A stretch of 40,277 nt of DNA from Chara braunii (taxonomy: Eukaryota > Streptophyta > Charophyceae > Charales > Characeae). The translations under genes were made by a program, and so were the position numbers. Positions 30,496 through 39,590 of the stretch are shown piece after piece. Position 1 is the first letter of the stretch. Each line of letters opens with the position of its first letter. The DNA is taken from the NCBI GenBank assembly GCA_003427395.1, contig BFEA01000081.1, forward strand, positions 1,079,348 through 1,119,624, given 5' to 3'. The notes beneath the pieces are model-generated. The model saw only the letters and a program-made list of their open reading frames with translations, was not told the origin of the DNA and ran no database searches.

Positions 30496-31345
30496 AGTTA
30501 GGACCTGCCAAACACGGACTGAGACACAGCTGATTTCTGAGTTTTGCCCATGGAATGTATGCCTTACTGACTTTTCCGCTTGTTGCTGAGTTTTCTAAGT
30601 CTGAGTGACTGCGGCTTGCTGAGTTTTCTAAGTCTGAGTGAGTGCGTGCTTGCTGGTCTGCGTGCCTGTCTGAGTGCTCATCAGTTTGAGTGTGTGTGTG
30701 ACCCACAAGGGTACTTGTCCGTGCGGAAGGCCCAAAGGGCCGGTACTTACCTGTGGCCGTGACATTGAGGGTTGCAGCGGGAAAAACACTCAAGTGCCGG
30801 GGGAAGAGGCCCGCGACACTTGGAGCAGCGGAAAAACACTCGAGTAGCAGGTACCACATCCTCCTCCCGTCCCTGCTACTTCCCCAGCAGCGCTTCTCCA
30901 GCCAGCACTCCAACCAGTGTGGTGCCAAACTTGAACACCGACAATGAGGAGCACTTTGCTCCTGGAGATTTAGCGGCCTGCTTGCCTCTTGGCGAGTGAC
31001 TTCATAGGCTGCTGGCTTCCAAGCAACCGGTAGCTCCTCCCGTTCGGAGGGAAACATCATTGCAGACTCTGATATTGCCCGTACTACTACTGGCCCTCTA
31101 AAAATGCCAACGTTGTCTTCTTCTGGTGGACGCTGCATCTGGAAGGCCCCACTGGGGTAGAGCTGCACCAAGAAGCTTCGAGGCAGAGTCAGGCATGGCA
31201 GCCTGAACAGGAGCAGCCATAGCTGCTTTGTGTTGTCTTGCACAGCAGAGCAATGCCCTGGTAGTCCGCCATATCCTCGGCCTTGGAGGAAGGAGGAAGA
31301 AGGGTGGTCATGGCTATGGTGGACCTCATGTGATACCTGCAGTAG
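30496..31345 (+). repeat. Element 2 3' LTR
   Basis: It begins AGTTAGGACCTGCC, where the 7393 copy has TGTAAGGACCTGTCC, so the terminal TG has mutated. It aligns with 7393-7553 and 9559-10430, except that 30848-31112 is in inverted orientation relative to 9780-10183. A CATA-loop hairpin AGCAGC-CATA-GCTGCT lies at 31212-31227. The 3' end is approximate. Confidence 0.75.
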
Positions 31346-31648
31346 AAGAGGGATTCGGACATTGATTCTGGTTCAGCCATTCAACATTATTATTATTATT
31401 TCTCCTTTGAATAAGAGGGGAGGAGGTAAGGAGGAGGAGAGTGAATGGTGAAGGAGAAAGGGATTATCAGTGGTCTTTGCTGGTGTACATAATCTTCTTC
31501 TTATTTCTTTCTTCTTCTTCTTTCCCTCTCTCCTCTCTCAAGTTCATTCATTTTTTTTTGCAATTGGACGGCATTGTAGTTTCTTATAAATGTATACTTT
31601 GAAATTGGCCAGGATCATAACATGTATATTGTCACAAGGAACGCTAAC
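31346..31648. other. Intronic stretch, CT-rich
   Basis: A short TTA repeat lies at 31386-31399, then purine-rich and CT-rich sequence to 31560 with a T10 run. The 5' end of the 20-kb intron, in gene orientation, is here. Confidence 0.5.
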
Positions 31649-31849
31649 CTGAATGACCCTGAAGGAAAGGCGTTGGGATGGAGGAACAGTCCGCTTTCCC
31701 CTCGCAGCTCTGCTATCCCCCTTTGGCAGCCTTTTGCGCTTGGGCCCGACTGGAAACATTCGACATCCTTTAGCCACGCTACATAGCACCCATTCCACGC
31801 CTGTCACCTTCAAGGTCCCCTCCTTCAGAGTTTGAACTCGTAATCGTAC
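31649..31849 (-). CDS. TRS85/TRAPPC8-like exon (Ig-like domain, GTLKVTGVEW)
   Basis: A 67-codon minus-strand exon with an acceptor CACAG above 31849 and a donor GTTAGC below 31649. Both borders are phase 0, and the 33098-33344 exon joins it exactly (..GETAK then VRLRVQT..). It reads EGTLKVTGVEWVLCSVAKGC, then a Lys/Arg-rich loop (GPKRKRLPKGDSRAARGKR), then LSFRVIQ. As I recall, plant TRS85 proteins share this pattern (G.LK..GV.W.L..SV.G, basic loop, L.F.VIK). It corresponds to the C-terminal beta-sandwich region of TRAPPC8. No disabling changes are seen. Confidence 0.65.
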
Positions 31850-33097
31850 CTGTGAATATGCAGAGGCAGAAACCAAATTATACTCCCAACTGAAGAACAC
31901 AACATAGTCAATTACTTGCAAGTGGACCTGTGCATCCTCTATCAAATCAAAGGCTGAGTAACATCCGCTTTGATCATGCCACTAGGCATTTGATGGACAG
32001 GTCCAGAGAACATTACAGACCATCACCGGACAACTGAGCCCTTACTCACAGCAGGAGTTTTCCAATTGCTTCTGGCCACAGTCACCGTAACATACACCCG
32101 AAAAAGCTCTTAGTTTTAGTATTGCCCTTTTGTCACGTACAGGATGCACAGCTGATCAAACATTAAACTTTGAAGCAGTTGTAAATTACACACAACGGAC
32201 CAGATAGCCTGCAGTGGAAACACTCTGAAACAGGATTGGCTCCCCACAATTGCCGGCTGATGTGTTTCATGTTTGACTGTGAAGCACTTTGTGCTCAGAG
32301 TTTCTAACGGTGAAGAGTTCCTTCAGCTAAAGGGACAAGTGGGGAGTTCGAACTCGGGATGTGAAAGATACAAACTTTCAGCTGAAGGAAGTGTGGAGTT
32401 CGAACTCGGGATGCATCCAGAGTTTGTAACGGTGGAGAGTTCCTTCAGCTGAAGGCCTGATCACTCGAAGTTTGTAAACAAGAGGGCCCTTAGCTGAAGA
32501 GACAGGTGGGGGGTTCAACTTCGGATGTGAAAGTTACCAATTTATCAAGTAGCAACGGTGACGAACAGGACGCCTTCCTCACAAGTTTTCAGCCGCCCGT
32601 CTACTTGTCTGGACCAGAAGTGCACTGGCGTTTTCCTTTTCTTTGCTCTTTTTCCTAGGAAACTTCCCCCCACTAAAAGGCCTTCAAAGTAAGAACAACA
32701 ATGGAAAAGAACAGCATTTTCCGCTACTTTTAGCAGTTTCTCCCGGCTATGGCAGGAGAGGTTTTTTTCGACCCGAATACGGTTGAGCAATATCCCAATC
32801 TTGCCAGGTCTCCATACTTTCTGCATTGCTGAGGCATCAAGGGCAATGTGATAGTGTTTCAGCAGCTGAGCTCAGCAACATTTCGCAGAACAGCACAGTG
32901 GAAGCTGGGTAAGGCTCTCAACCCGAACATCCAGCGACCAAACCCCCAATACAGTAGAGTAGTCAGTGAACACTCACATTTGGGATTGCTTCATCTGAAT
33001 CCTGCTATGATTCGGGGTAGATACAGTATGGGCGGTCCTTCTGTGAACATAATGTCAGCTGTCCTAGTTCCGCGCAACCCACGTGTGTGCGTCTTAC
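31850..33097. other. Intron between two TRS85-like exons
   Basis: This holds the 32285-32545 repeats and otherwise unassigned sequence. A minus-strand frame at 32545-32826 lacks good splice borders and I do not call it. Confidence 0.6.
32285..32545. repeat. Degenerate tandem repeat with GAGTTCGAACTC palindrome
   Basis: GAGTTCGAACTCGGGATG occurs at about 32345 and 32397, with a variant near 32513. TCCTTCAGCT and AGCTGAAGG words recur between them, and AGAGTTT(C/G)TAACGGTG occurs twice. Unit spacing is irregular (about 50-110 bases). Confidence 0.65.
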
Positions 33098-33344
33098 CTT
33101 TGCGGTCTCTCCAGGCTTCAATGAGAATGACTCCTCGGGAAGGTAGAGAGAAGGTTCTGCTCCGTTTTCCGCTTGCCTTGAAGGTTCACCTTGTTCTGGT
33201 CCAGGTTCACCTTGTCCTGGTCCTTTATCATTGCCTGGAACAGGCTCTCCCCCAATGCTCTGCTCCGCTTCTGCGTTGCCACTGTCAGAATGAGCACCTG
33301 ACCTATCCGCCTCAGATCCCGTGCCTGAAGCACTTCCATTCCCT
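33098..33344 (-). CDS. TRS85/TRAPPC8-like exon (low-complexity linker to Ig-like domain)
   Basis: A minus-strand exon of 247 bases. The acceptor has a good pyrimidine tract (TTTCTCTGTGTGCAG) above 33344. The donor GTAAGA is strong. The entry phase requires two bases from the previous exon, and the end is phase 0. It encodes a Gly/Ser/Glu-rich acidic linker (SEADRSGAHSDSG, GQGEPGPEQGEPS) and then EESFSLKPGETAK, the start of the beta-sandwich completed in the next exon. Confidence 0.65.
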
Positions 33345-33601
33345 CTGCACACAGAGAAACAAACACGGGGGACAAAGGCTAGACTGATCAGAATCCCCAC
33401 CCAGGGTTTTAAGGACTTCAGGTAGGAAAAGAACACAGCTCTCAGAACCTCAGTCCGTAACAGTCAGCGTCGTATTACAGACCTGAAAGCTTCCTGAGTA
33501 TTACAACCCTCTAGCACATGCGAGATGATTCAAGAACCGTGTGCAACCCATATGCCCATGGCTCCATCCTTGTTTTTTACAGCAATTCTGCAAACTTGCA
33601 G

Positions 33602-33602
<1 letters not shown>

Positions 33603-33696
<94 letters not shown>

Positions 33697-33697
33697 N

Positions 33698-33764
<67 letters not shown>

Positions 33765-33881
33765 CTCTGCATGCTAGCACCCTTCCATGCACATGCACAT
33801 TACATGAACAGACAGTGGTAGTACCTTGTCTTTGAAATTTGAATTCACTGCGCCCTGCCACTTTAAGCCATGCCTTTGCTC

Positions 33882-33964
<83 letters not shown>

Positions 33965-34078
33965 CCTGCATGCTAGCACACTTCCATGCACTTGCACATA
34001 TACACGAACAGACAGTGGTAGTACCTTCTCTTTGAATTCACTGTGCCCTGCCACTTTGAGCCATGCCTTTGCTCCAGG
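33603..34078. repeat. Duplicated (CT)n(GT)n microsatellite with shared 110-bp tail
   Basis: CT then GT tracts at 33603-33763 (one N at 33697) and again at 33882-33961. Each is followed by a near-identical segment of about 110 bases (CTGCATGCTAGCAC to GCCATGCCTTTGCTCC; 33767-33881 and 33966-34076). The second tail ends right at the exon-like sequence that begins at about 34080. Confidence 0.9.
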
Positions 34079-34089
34079 AGCCTGAACAC

Positions 34090-34323
34090 CGGACTACTCT
34101 TAACTGGCTCTGCCATCTCATCAACAAACTTCTTGATGTCATTCTTTGTCGGCGGCACCTCTGCTAGTTTCTCGCATAAAATGTAGACTATATAGAGGTT
34201 GATATTCTTGTCAGTCTCTGATAATCTCACCAACCGGGTGAGCTCAGCACCCAGCGTCTGAGCATCCATGTTCCTGTATTGCTCGAGCTGAGGATCGAGC
34301 TGTTCGAGCGTTTGCTCGCCAGA
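34090..34323 (-). CDS. Putative exon of the minus-strand gene (LYIVYILCEKLAEVP)
   Basis: The acceptor TTTTGCAG lies above 34323. It reads SGEQTLEQLDPQLEQYRNMD, then ELTRLVRLSETDKN and VDEMAEPVKSSP, with balanced composition and no stops. The entry phase is 0, matching the donor of the 36923-37109 exon. The 3' border is unclear; weak GT sites occur at 34089 and 34104, and neither gives the phase needed by the 33098-33344 exon without a further small exon. I do not recognise this segment from TRS85. It is grouped by strand, position and entry phase only and could belong to another gene. Confidence 0.45.
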
Positions 34324-34440
34324 CTGCAAAATGACCCATTACCACGACGAGACCCCAAACCCCCAACCCCAACCCCAATCAACGCCAATCCCCATACATT
34401 TAGAATAACAAAATAACAAAAAATGAAAAGTTAAGTAACC

Positions 34441-34473
34441 GTAACAAACAAGTTCTGAGCAGCATTGGTCATC
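34441..34473 (-). CDS. Possible micro-exon
   Basis: On the minus strand, an acceptor-like CTGATTTAG is followed by about 34 bases reading MTNAAQNLFVT and a donor-like GTTACT, ending in phase 0 as the next exon requires. The composition is coding-like, but the length is very short. The entry phase does not fit the 36923-37109 exon directly, so an alternative start or another exon would be needed. Confidence 0.25.
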
Positions 34474-35084
34474 CTAAATCAGGTATGAACTTTGCCCATT
34501 ATTAATTTATCATCCGGACCATCCCCTGGATTAAATAAAAGTCTGCAGAAACAGCTTGCAGGATTAGATGTGCCAAAACCAATTCCCCAGGCAGTCGTCA
34601 ACCCAGGTGTTTGGATTCAGAGGGCACATGTGCAAACCCCTCCCCTCCCCCCTCCTCGCCCTGCACAAGGGAGAAGGACGACATCATCTAGTTTCCAGCC
34701 TTCCCTGCGGGTCTGTTAGCTTCGCTCTTCTTTCGTGACCGGCAGCTCTCTTTCACACTTCTTGTCCTCTATTTTCATCACTCCCGGCTTCTCTATTTTC
34801 ATCACTCCCGGCTTTATCTTCTCAATGCAGTTGATTTACTTTAATGTCATTTATTGTGATCTTGCATGGACACCTCTGCTCTGAAATTGTGCAAGTACCC
34901 AAAACCCTGCAAGTTTGCTACCTCTCTCTGAACGCTAAAACAAAGATTTCATTTTCTTCAACTCTTTTTAAGTTTCTTTCTTCAACAGTTCAACTCTATT
35001 TATTTTTAAGTTTCTTTCTTCAACTCTATTTATTTTTTGGGAAGAAAGACATCGAACAACTTTAAGGAGGGAGGATCTACCGCC
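34474..35084. other. Intronic stretch with small duplications
   Basis: A 24-bp unit CTCTATTTTCATCACTCCCG.. is repeated at 34767 and 34791. AAGTTTCTTTCTTCAAC recurs at 34969-35025. No exon was recognised. Confidence 0.5.
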
Positions 35085-35258
35085 TTTGGCAGAATTTTAC
35101 CCCTCTCCAGGCCTTCTGCTACGGCCTGTGGCAGAATTTTACCCTTCTCCAGGCCTGCTGCTAAGGCCTTCGGCAGAATTTTACCCTTCTCCAGGCCTTC
35201 TACTACAGCCTTTCGCAGAATTTTACTCGTCTCCAGGCCATCTGCTACGGCATATGGG
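35085..35258. repeat. 42-bp minisatellite, four units, frame-preserving
   Basis: GCAGAATTTTAC recurs at 35089, 35131, 35173 and 35215, exactly 42 bases apart. The period is a multiple of three, so both strands stay open (for example GLEKGKILPKA-type repeats on the minus strand). No splice borders or domain support translation. Confidence 0.85.
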
Positions 35259-35756
35259 GTCCCCCGAAATACTTTTCCGGCAGAGTTTTTTTGGAGCACA
35301 TTTCCGTGGGGTACATGGCTAGTCGCCCCACAAGGTCTTGCTACCAGTGATGGGCCTGGGCCTCTCGGGTTGGGCACGCGCACGCGGTGTCAATGAATGT
35401 TCAAATACAAATTCACGGCAGACCGAGAAGGGGAGAAATACTACACAATGGCGAGAAGTTTTTCTTTTTGTTGGAATCCATCGAAGACCATTTTACCTAG
35501 AGGACTCGCAGGCTGTCACGGTAGTCTGGGAAGTTGCACCTGAGAGGCCAACCTGCCTTTGTCGGTGAAAAAAAGCAGTTTCGCGACTTTGTCGCTTTTC
35601 TCTGTTTCATCAACTTAGTGTCATTGTATTTATAAGGGGATTCAAGTTCATTCAACATCTGAAGTTTGAACTCTTCTGTGCATTTCTCAACAATTGACAT
35701 GCACAAACCATTCACCCAACAGGCAGATATGGCCATCTATTTTGTCTGGGGACTAA

Positions 35757-35938
35757 ACTCCAACAGCTCGCCTCACAGTTATGACACGGCTTCTCAGTTT
35801 TCTGAGTCTTATGACTGAAATGTGGCCTGAATAGCAACCAAGAGCATCCACGAAAAGATATTCAACTCCAACAGCTCAGTTTTTTGAGTCTTTTGACTGA
35901 AATGTGGCCTCAATAGCAACCAAGAGCATCCACAAAAT
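35757..35938. repeat. Tandem duplication of about 75-110 bp
   Basis: AACTCCAACAGCTC..CAGTTTT(C/T)TGAGTCTT..TGACTGAAATGTGGCCT(G/C)AATAGC is present twice, in units starting at about 35757 and 35866. The first copy has about 24 extra bases. Confidence 0.8.
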
Positions 35939-36189
35939 CTTTTTTTTTTCCTTTTTTTTAATACAAAAAACACGAGGCCCTTTCTATTCTGGGAGCAGCA
36001 GTCCGGTTACTTGTCCACCGGCAAATCGGCAACCAGCAAAATCCTTTCTTTTTTTTTTTTTGATAAACTGGTTCCATTCATATTGTTAACTCAAACTAAG
36101 TGGGGCCGGCCTCCCCACAAACCTTAGTTCAAGTTAGTTTGGAGGATTCTACTATTTTGTCATCGACATGGTCCTTCCATTCTGATTCT

Positions 36190-36561
36190 GTAGACCTAAT
36201 GGCCATCATTGCATTGCGTACCCCCCTGAGAGCCGCACAGTCATTCCATCCAGGTACGAATCTAACAGCCATGATTGCAATGGATCGAATGCAGACAAAT
36301 GGGGTACGAACCAGGCGTTAGCTATTCTATGCATCTCTCTGCGTCCTGTGTCTCCCCGTCTTTTCCCACCCATATGTAGACCTAATGGCCATCATTGCAT
36401 TGTGTACCCCCCTGAGAGCCGCACAGTCATTCCATCCAGGTACGAATCTAACAGCCATGATTGCAATGGATCGAATGCAGACAAATGGGGTACGAACCAG
36501 GCGTTAGCTATTCTATGCATCTCCCTGCGTCCTGTGTCTCCCCGTCTTTTCCCACCCATAC
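36190..36561. repeat. 186-bp tandem duplication, nearly identical
   Basis: The unit starting GTAGACCTAATGGCC at 36190 repeats at 36376, with only a few differences (GCGTACC/GTGTACC, TCTCTCTG/TCTCCCTG). Being so recent, it could be a real local duplication or an assembly artefact. Confidence 0.85.
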
Positions 36562-36666
36562 TCTCACTCAAGGTAGGCCGGAGGTGCTGGACATAACACA
36601 TTAGTGAATCCCCCATCTGATTGCACACAGATGTATGGCAACTCCTTTCAAGGGGTTTCCCACTTA

Positions 36667-36833
36667 TATGCTTTCAGCGGTTCTCCCATACCAAGGTAGC
36701 CACCTGGTAATATGCCCCTAGCATGACAACTGGTCCAACTCATGATCAATATGCTTTCAGTGACTCTCCCACACCAACGTAACTACCAGGCAATGCCACT
36801 GGCATGACAACTGGTACACCAAAGGTTGGCCCA
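36667..36833. repeat. Diverged tandem duplication of about 83 bp
   Basis: TATGCTTTCAG(C/T)G(G/A)(T/C)TCTCCCA..CATGACAACTGGT is present twice, starting at about 36667 and 36750. Confidence 0.65.
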
Positions 36834-36922
36834 TCACAGTCCTCTGGCACTCATGATCTATTAATCGACAGTTACAAGTGTGCGCCATTCAGCAACATGA
36901 GGTGAAAAGTGGCAGGCATTAC

Positions 36923-37109
36923 CTTTACTCTGTCTCCCAACTGTGAGGAGAATGATCGCTCAAGAGAAGCGTCGGAGAGACTTCCTCCTTGACCCCACAC
37001 CTCGCCTTGTGAGCCATCGACTATTTCCTCTCGCTCTTCGAGCTCCGATTGCAACTCTTTTCGGTCTGCATGCCGGAGGCCTGAAAAGCTTGCCACTCGT
37101 CCTACACCT
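36923..37109 (-). CDS. Exon of the minus-strand gene (Ser/Glu-rich segment)
   Basis: The acceptor GGTTGAACAG lies above 37109 and the donor GTAATG below 36923. The exon is 187 bases, enters with one base completing a codon and ends in phase 0. It encodes GVGRVASFSGLRHADRKELQ, then a polar, charged segment (ELEEREEIVDG) and SLSDASLERSFSSQLGDRVK. It has no recognisable domain and is likely a disordered linker. It is the most upstream exon found here for the minus-strand gene; membership of the TRS85-like gene is inferred from strand, order and phase. Confidence 0.5.
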
Positions 37110-37403
37110 CTGTTCAACCAACCACAACGGACGGACAAACCAAACCAAGCCGGAATGAGTCCCACTCAACTGTTTGTCTTTATGACTCCTTAGTACCTTA
37201 CTATCCTTCAGACTATCTGCAAATACAGTGCACACTCCACTCCGACTCCAAACAAGCTATTACTTCTAAAAGCACATACAGAAGCTGAAGAGGTGGCAAT
37301 ATCCTGGCCTCGCCACACCACTCCCGGAACGTGCAAAATGGAGCGGGCATTTTCTGCAAAAACATAGAAAGATACATACGCCATAGGTTTTGTCTTTTTC
37401 ACA

Positions 37404-37727
37404 TTCCATGAGTGGTGTGGTGATGCCGTATATACATACTAAATGTGTCCAGGCAGGCAGGCTTGTCAACACTATCAATGCAAGTTGAAATGACTACATC
37501 CCAGGGAAACTACAATCTATCTATATTACTAAAGGAAGGATAGGGCCTGTCTCTTATACACATCTAGATGTGTATAAGAGACAGTTCCATGAGTGGTGTG
37601 GTGATGCCGTATATACATACTAAATGTGTCCAGGCAGGCAGGCTTGTCAACACTATCAATGCAAGTTGAAATGACTACATCCCAGGGAAACTACAATCTA
37701 TCTATATTACTAAAGGAAGGATAGGGC
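37404..37727. other. Assembly artefact: transposase mosaic-end junction between two copies of 143 bp
   Basis: 37547-37565 reads CTGTCTCTTATACACATCT and 37566-37584 is its exact reverse complement. This 19-bp mosaic end in head-to-head form is the junction adapter of tagmentation mate-pair libraries. The 143 bases before it (37404-37546) are repeated without change after it (37585-37727). Both the adapter and one copy should be absent from the real genome. Confidence 0.95.
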
Positions 37728-37979
37728 CCCGTAAGACGCTTCCCCTAGGCCCAGGGAAAATGCGGCCCGAACGTCGATTGATGGGACAGAGTGCCCCGTT
37801 TTGTACGTTTTTCTTTTGGGCAGGCAGGCCCGCGCGTTCGCGGTTGTTTTTTTCGGGGACGCTTGGGACCGTTGGTGTTGGCTCGGCATTACGAACGGGG
37901 TCTTTTTTCGCTGCAGTTTGTTTCCCGCTGCGCCGTCTATTGCAGAAAGTGTTGTCCGGCAGCTGTCAGCCATATTCAA

Positions 37980-38083
37980 CCAGGTAGTGTATATTTCCAT
38001 GTTGTAGCCAAAGATTCATTCGATTTTGCTCATCCTATCGATGGAAGTAGCATGAGGCCCGGCGCGAGGTTGGAGACTTACCT

Positions 38084-38090
<7 letters not shown>
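37980..38090 (+). repeat. Dispersed repeat unit of the GTGTATATTTCCATGTT family
   Basis: CAACCAGGTAGTGTATATTT..CCATGTTGTAGC..AGATTCATTCGATTTTGCTCATCC..GAGGTTGGAGACTTACCTG matches the units at 39.59-40.28 kb. It leads into a CT then CA microsatellite (38088-38190), as one of the later units does. Confidence 0.85.
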
Positions 38091-38146
<56 letters not shown>

Positions 38147-38147
38147 G

Positions 38148-38190
<43 letters not shown>
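38088..38190. repeat. (CT)n(CA)n compound microsatellite
   Basis: A CT tract to about 38146 is followed by CA from about 38150 to 38190. Confidence 0.95.
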
Positions 38191-38194
<4 letters not shown>

Positions 38195-38459
38195 TTTAGG
38201 TATGTTTGTTTTTCGGCGTTCTCCTATTTCTTCTAAGTACTTTTTGTGTCTCTAGCCGAGCACCCTCTAGCAGTGCGAAATAGTCGGTGGGTTCTCGTTT
38301 GGAGTGCCTACTGCACTCTTAGGGGGGCGCTCGGTTCAGGATGTCTGTGTTGCCTGTCGGTCATGATGGATGGTCATCGGAGTGTCTCCCTGGCTCAGTG
38401 GGTAGTGGGAACCAACAGTCTGCGGGGTTAACTCGTGATGTGAGTAGGTCATGTGCCGT

Positions 38460-38935
38460 TTTGCTCCGTGTTGGATGTGTGGACATCCTCCTCTGCGCTC
38501 CGCCGTTGCCCTGCTGCTTGCCCCGCTTGCTTCGCATGTGGTTCTTTGCAGGTTGATGTCTTCGCTGTGCGGTGTGGCCGTGCTGTTGGTGTTGCCTTGC
38601 GCTTCGCTGCTCTGCTGACATGATGCTCATCCTCTGGTCGTGCCTTCCGTGTTTGCTGCTTGTGTGCCTTGTAGGTTGGTCGCCTTGTTGCTGGTACGTT
38701 GTGCTCCGCTCCACGGTTGCCGAGCTGCTGGTCCGCTTGCCCTGTCGTCCCCTGCAGTGCTGTTGCCTTGCTTGTGTTGTCTTGTGCTTCACTACACGGT
38801 TGCCGCGCTGCATGCCCTGCGTGCCACGTCGTTCCTTGCAGTCGTTTTTGGCGTTGTGCAGCCATGTTGCCTCTACTGTGTTGCCTGGTGCTCCACAGGG
38901 TTGCTGCCCGCTGCCATGTTCCACTTGCGGACAGT
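38460..38935. repeat. Degenerate GC-rich tandem repeats upstream of hammerhead copy C
   Basis: Words such as GCTGTTG(C/G)TGTTGCCTT, CACGGTTGCCG(A/C)GCTGC, GTTGCCTTGC and CCTTGCAG recur at irregular spacing of about 80-120 bases. Open frames on both strands arise from the repeat and lack domain similarity. Confidence 0.55.
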
Positions 38936-38993
38936 CTGCCTTCAACAAGGGTCAAGGGGTTCATGACCCAAGCCATCAAATATGGGGATTCCG

Positions 38994-39051
38994 CAGATTG
39001 TCGAGGGTTCAGCCTCCTGATGAGTCGGTGCAACTCCGACGAAATAATCTT
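38994..39051 (+). ncRNA. Hammerhead ribozyme motif, type III topology, intact core (copy C)
   Basis: The GUC cleavage triplet is at 39000-39002. Stem I is GAGG (39003-39006) with CCUC (39013-39016), closed by a 6-nt loop. The core CUGAUGA is at 39017-39023. Stem II is GUCGG (39024-39028) with CCGAC (39036-39040), with a 7-nt loop. GAAA is at 39041-39044. Stem III has seven pairs (38995-39001 with 39044-39050), including one G-U. All invariant core bases are present. A T-rich tail follows (from 39061), as for copies A and B, and upstream flanks share a TCAAAT word at similar distance. Natural type III hammerheads with this layout are known in plant retrozymes and viroid-like RNAs. Confidence 0.85.
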
Positions 39052-39060
39052 GTTATCATC

Positions 39061-39590
39061 AGTTTTTATTTTTTTCGGTCTTCTGATTTTTTTGGGACAT
39101 GTATTTTTTCCTGTTTGCCTGTTTCGTGTGCTTGCATGTTGTCTGCCCTACCGCCTGCTTGGTGCGCTTGTCTGTCATCTGCCCTTCCACCTCCCCTGTG
39201 CCCTCCAGCCTTTGTCCTTCGCTGTTGCTTGTCATCCCATGCCTTATCACGTCATGCCTTTTCATTGCCTACTTGGTGTCATTGTGTCATCTGCCCTCCC
39301 GCCTCCCCCATGCCCTCCATCCTATGTGGGATTAGAAAACTGGTTGTGGTTAGCCACGGACGTATGAGGTAGCGTCAGGGAAGTAAAATGGCAGCAGTGG
39401 TTTGCCTGTTTGGTTTCTTTGTGTGTGACCTGTCATTTTAAGCTGGCAAGGTAGCATGGATGGGTGGCAGTTAACACGGCATGTGATGAGCTATGGGTGG
39501 ACCTGGTGTAGCACTGAAAGAGCGGAGTAGCATCGCGGATGTGCCACGAGATCAGTTCCGAACACACACACACACACAAACAAGCCTGGC
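39061..39590. other. T-rich then CT-rich stretch after the ribozyme
   Basis: A T-rich segment (39061-39110) passes into sequence with repeated CTGCC/CCTCC words. A short CA run lies at 39563-39577. No coding exon was recognised. Confidence 0.4.

Larger units (their letters stand above)
25043..31345 (+). mobile_element. Element 2: degenerate Ty3/gypsy chromovirus-like retrotransposon, 5' LTR not found
   Basis: On the + strand: gag with zinc knuckle, protease, RT, RNase H, integrase, chromodomain-like tail, a purine-rich tract and a 3' LTR. This is the Ty3/gypsy order. It is a different family from element 1 (different gag, different LTR). There are many stops and frame changes, and both the protease and RT active sites are altered. 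It sits antisense in the same 20-kb host intron as element 1. The left edge is unclear; the start given is the first gag-like frame. Confidence 0.85.

Noticed and set aside
7393-31345. LTR copies at 7.4-10.4 and 30.5-31.3 kb as the two ends of one 24-kb nested element
   Set aside because: A host exon (11544-11654) lies between them and no matching target duplication flanks them; they are better read as separate insertions.
32545-32826. Minus-strand frame of 93 codons as a further gene exon
   Set aside because: It lacks a convincing acceptor and donor; the flanking exons already join in phase without it.
34350-34382. CCCCAA-type repeats resembling telomere sequence
   Set aside because: Only a few irregular units in an intron; not a telomere array.
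36100-36600. Frames over the 186-bp duplication as a repeated protein
   Set aside because: No domain similarity; open only because the period (186) is a multiple of three.
37208-37402. Minus-strand frame beside the 36923-37109 exon as another exon
   Set aside because: There is an acceptor-like TTTTTGCAG at about 37354, but every frame soon meets a stop or lacks a donor, and part of the region adjoins the adapter-linked duplication.
38361-39372. Frames of 195-266 codons on both strands
   Set aside because: Driven by degenerate GC-rich tandem repeats, crossing the ribozyme; no recognisable domain.
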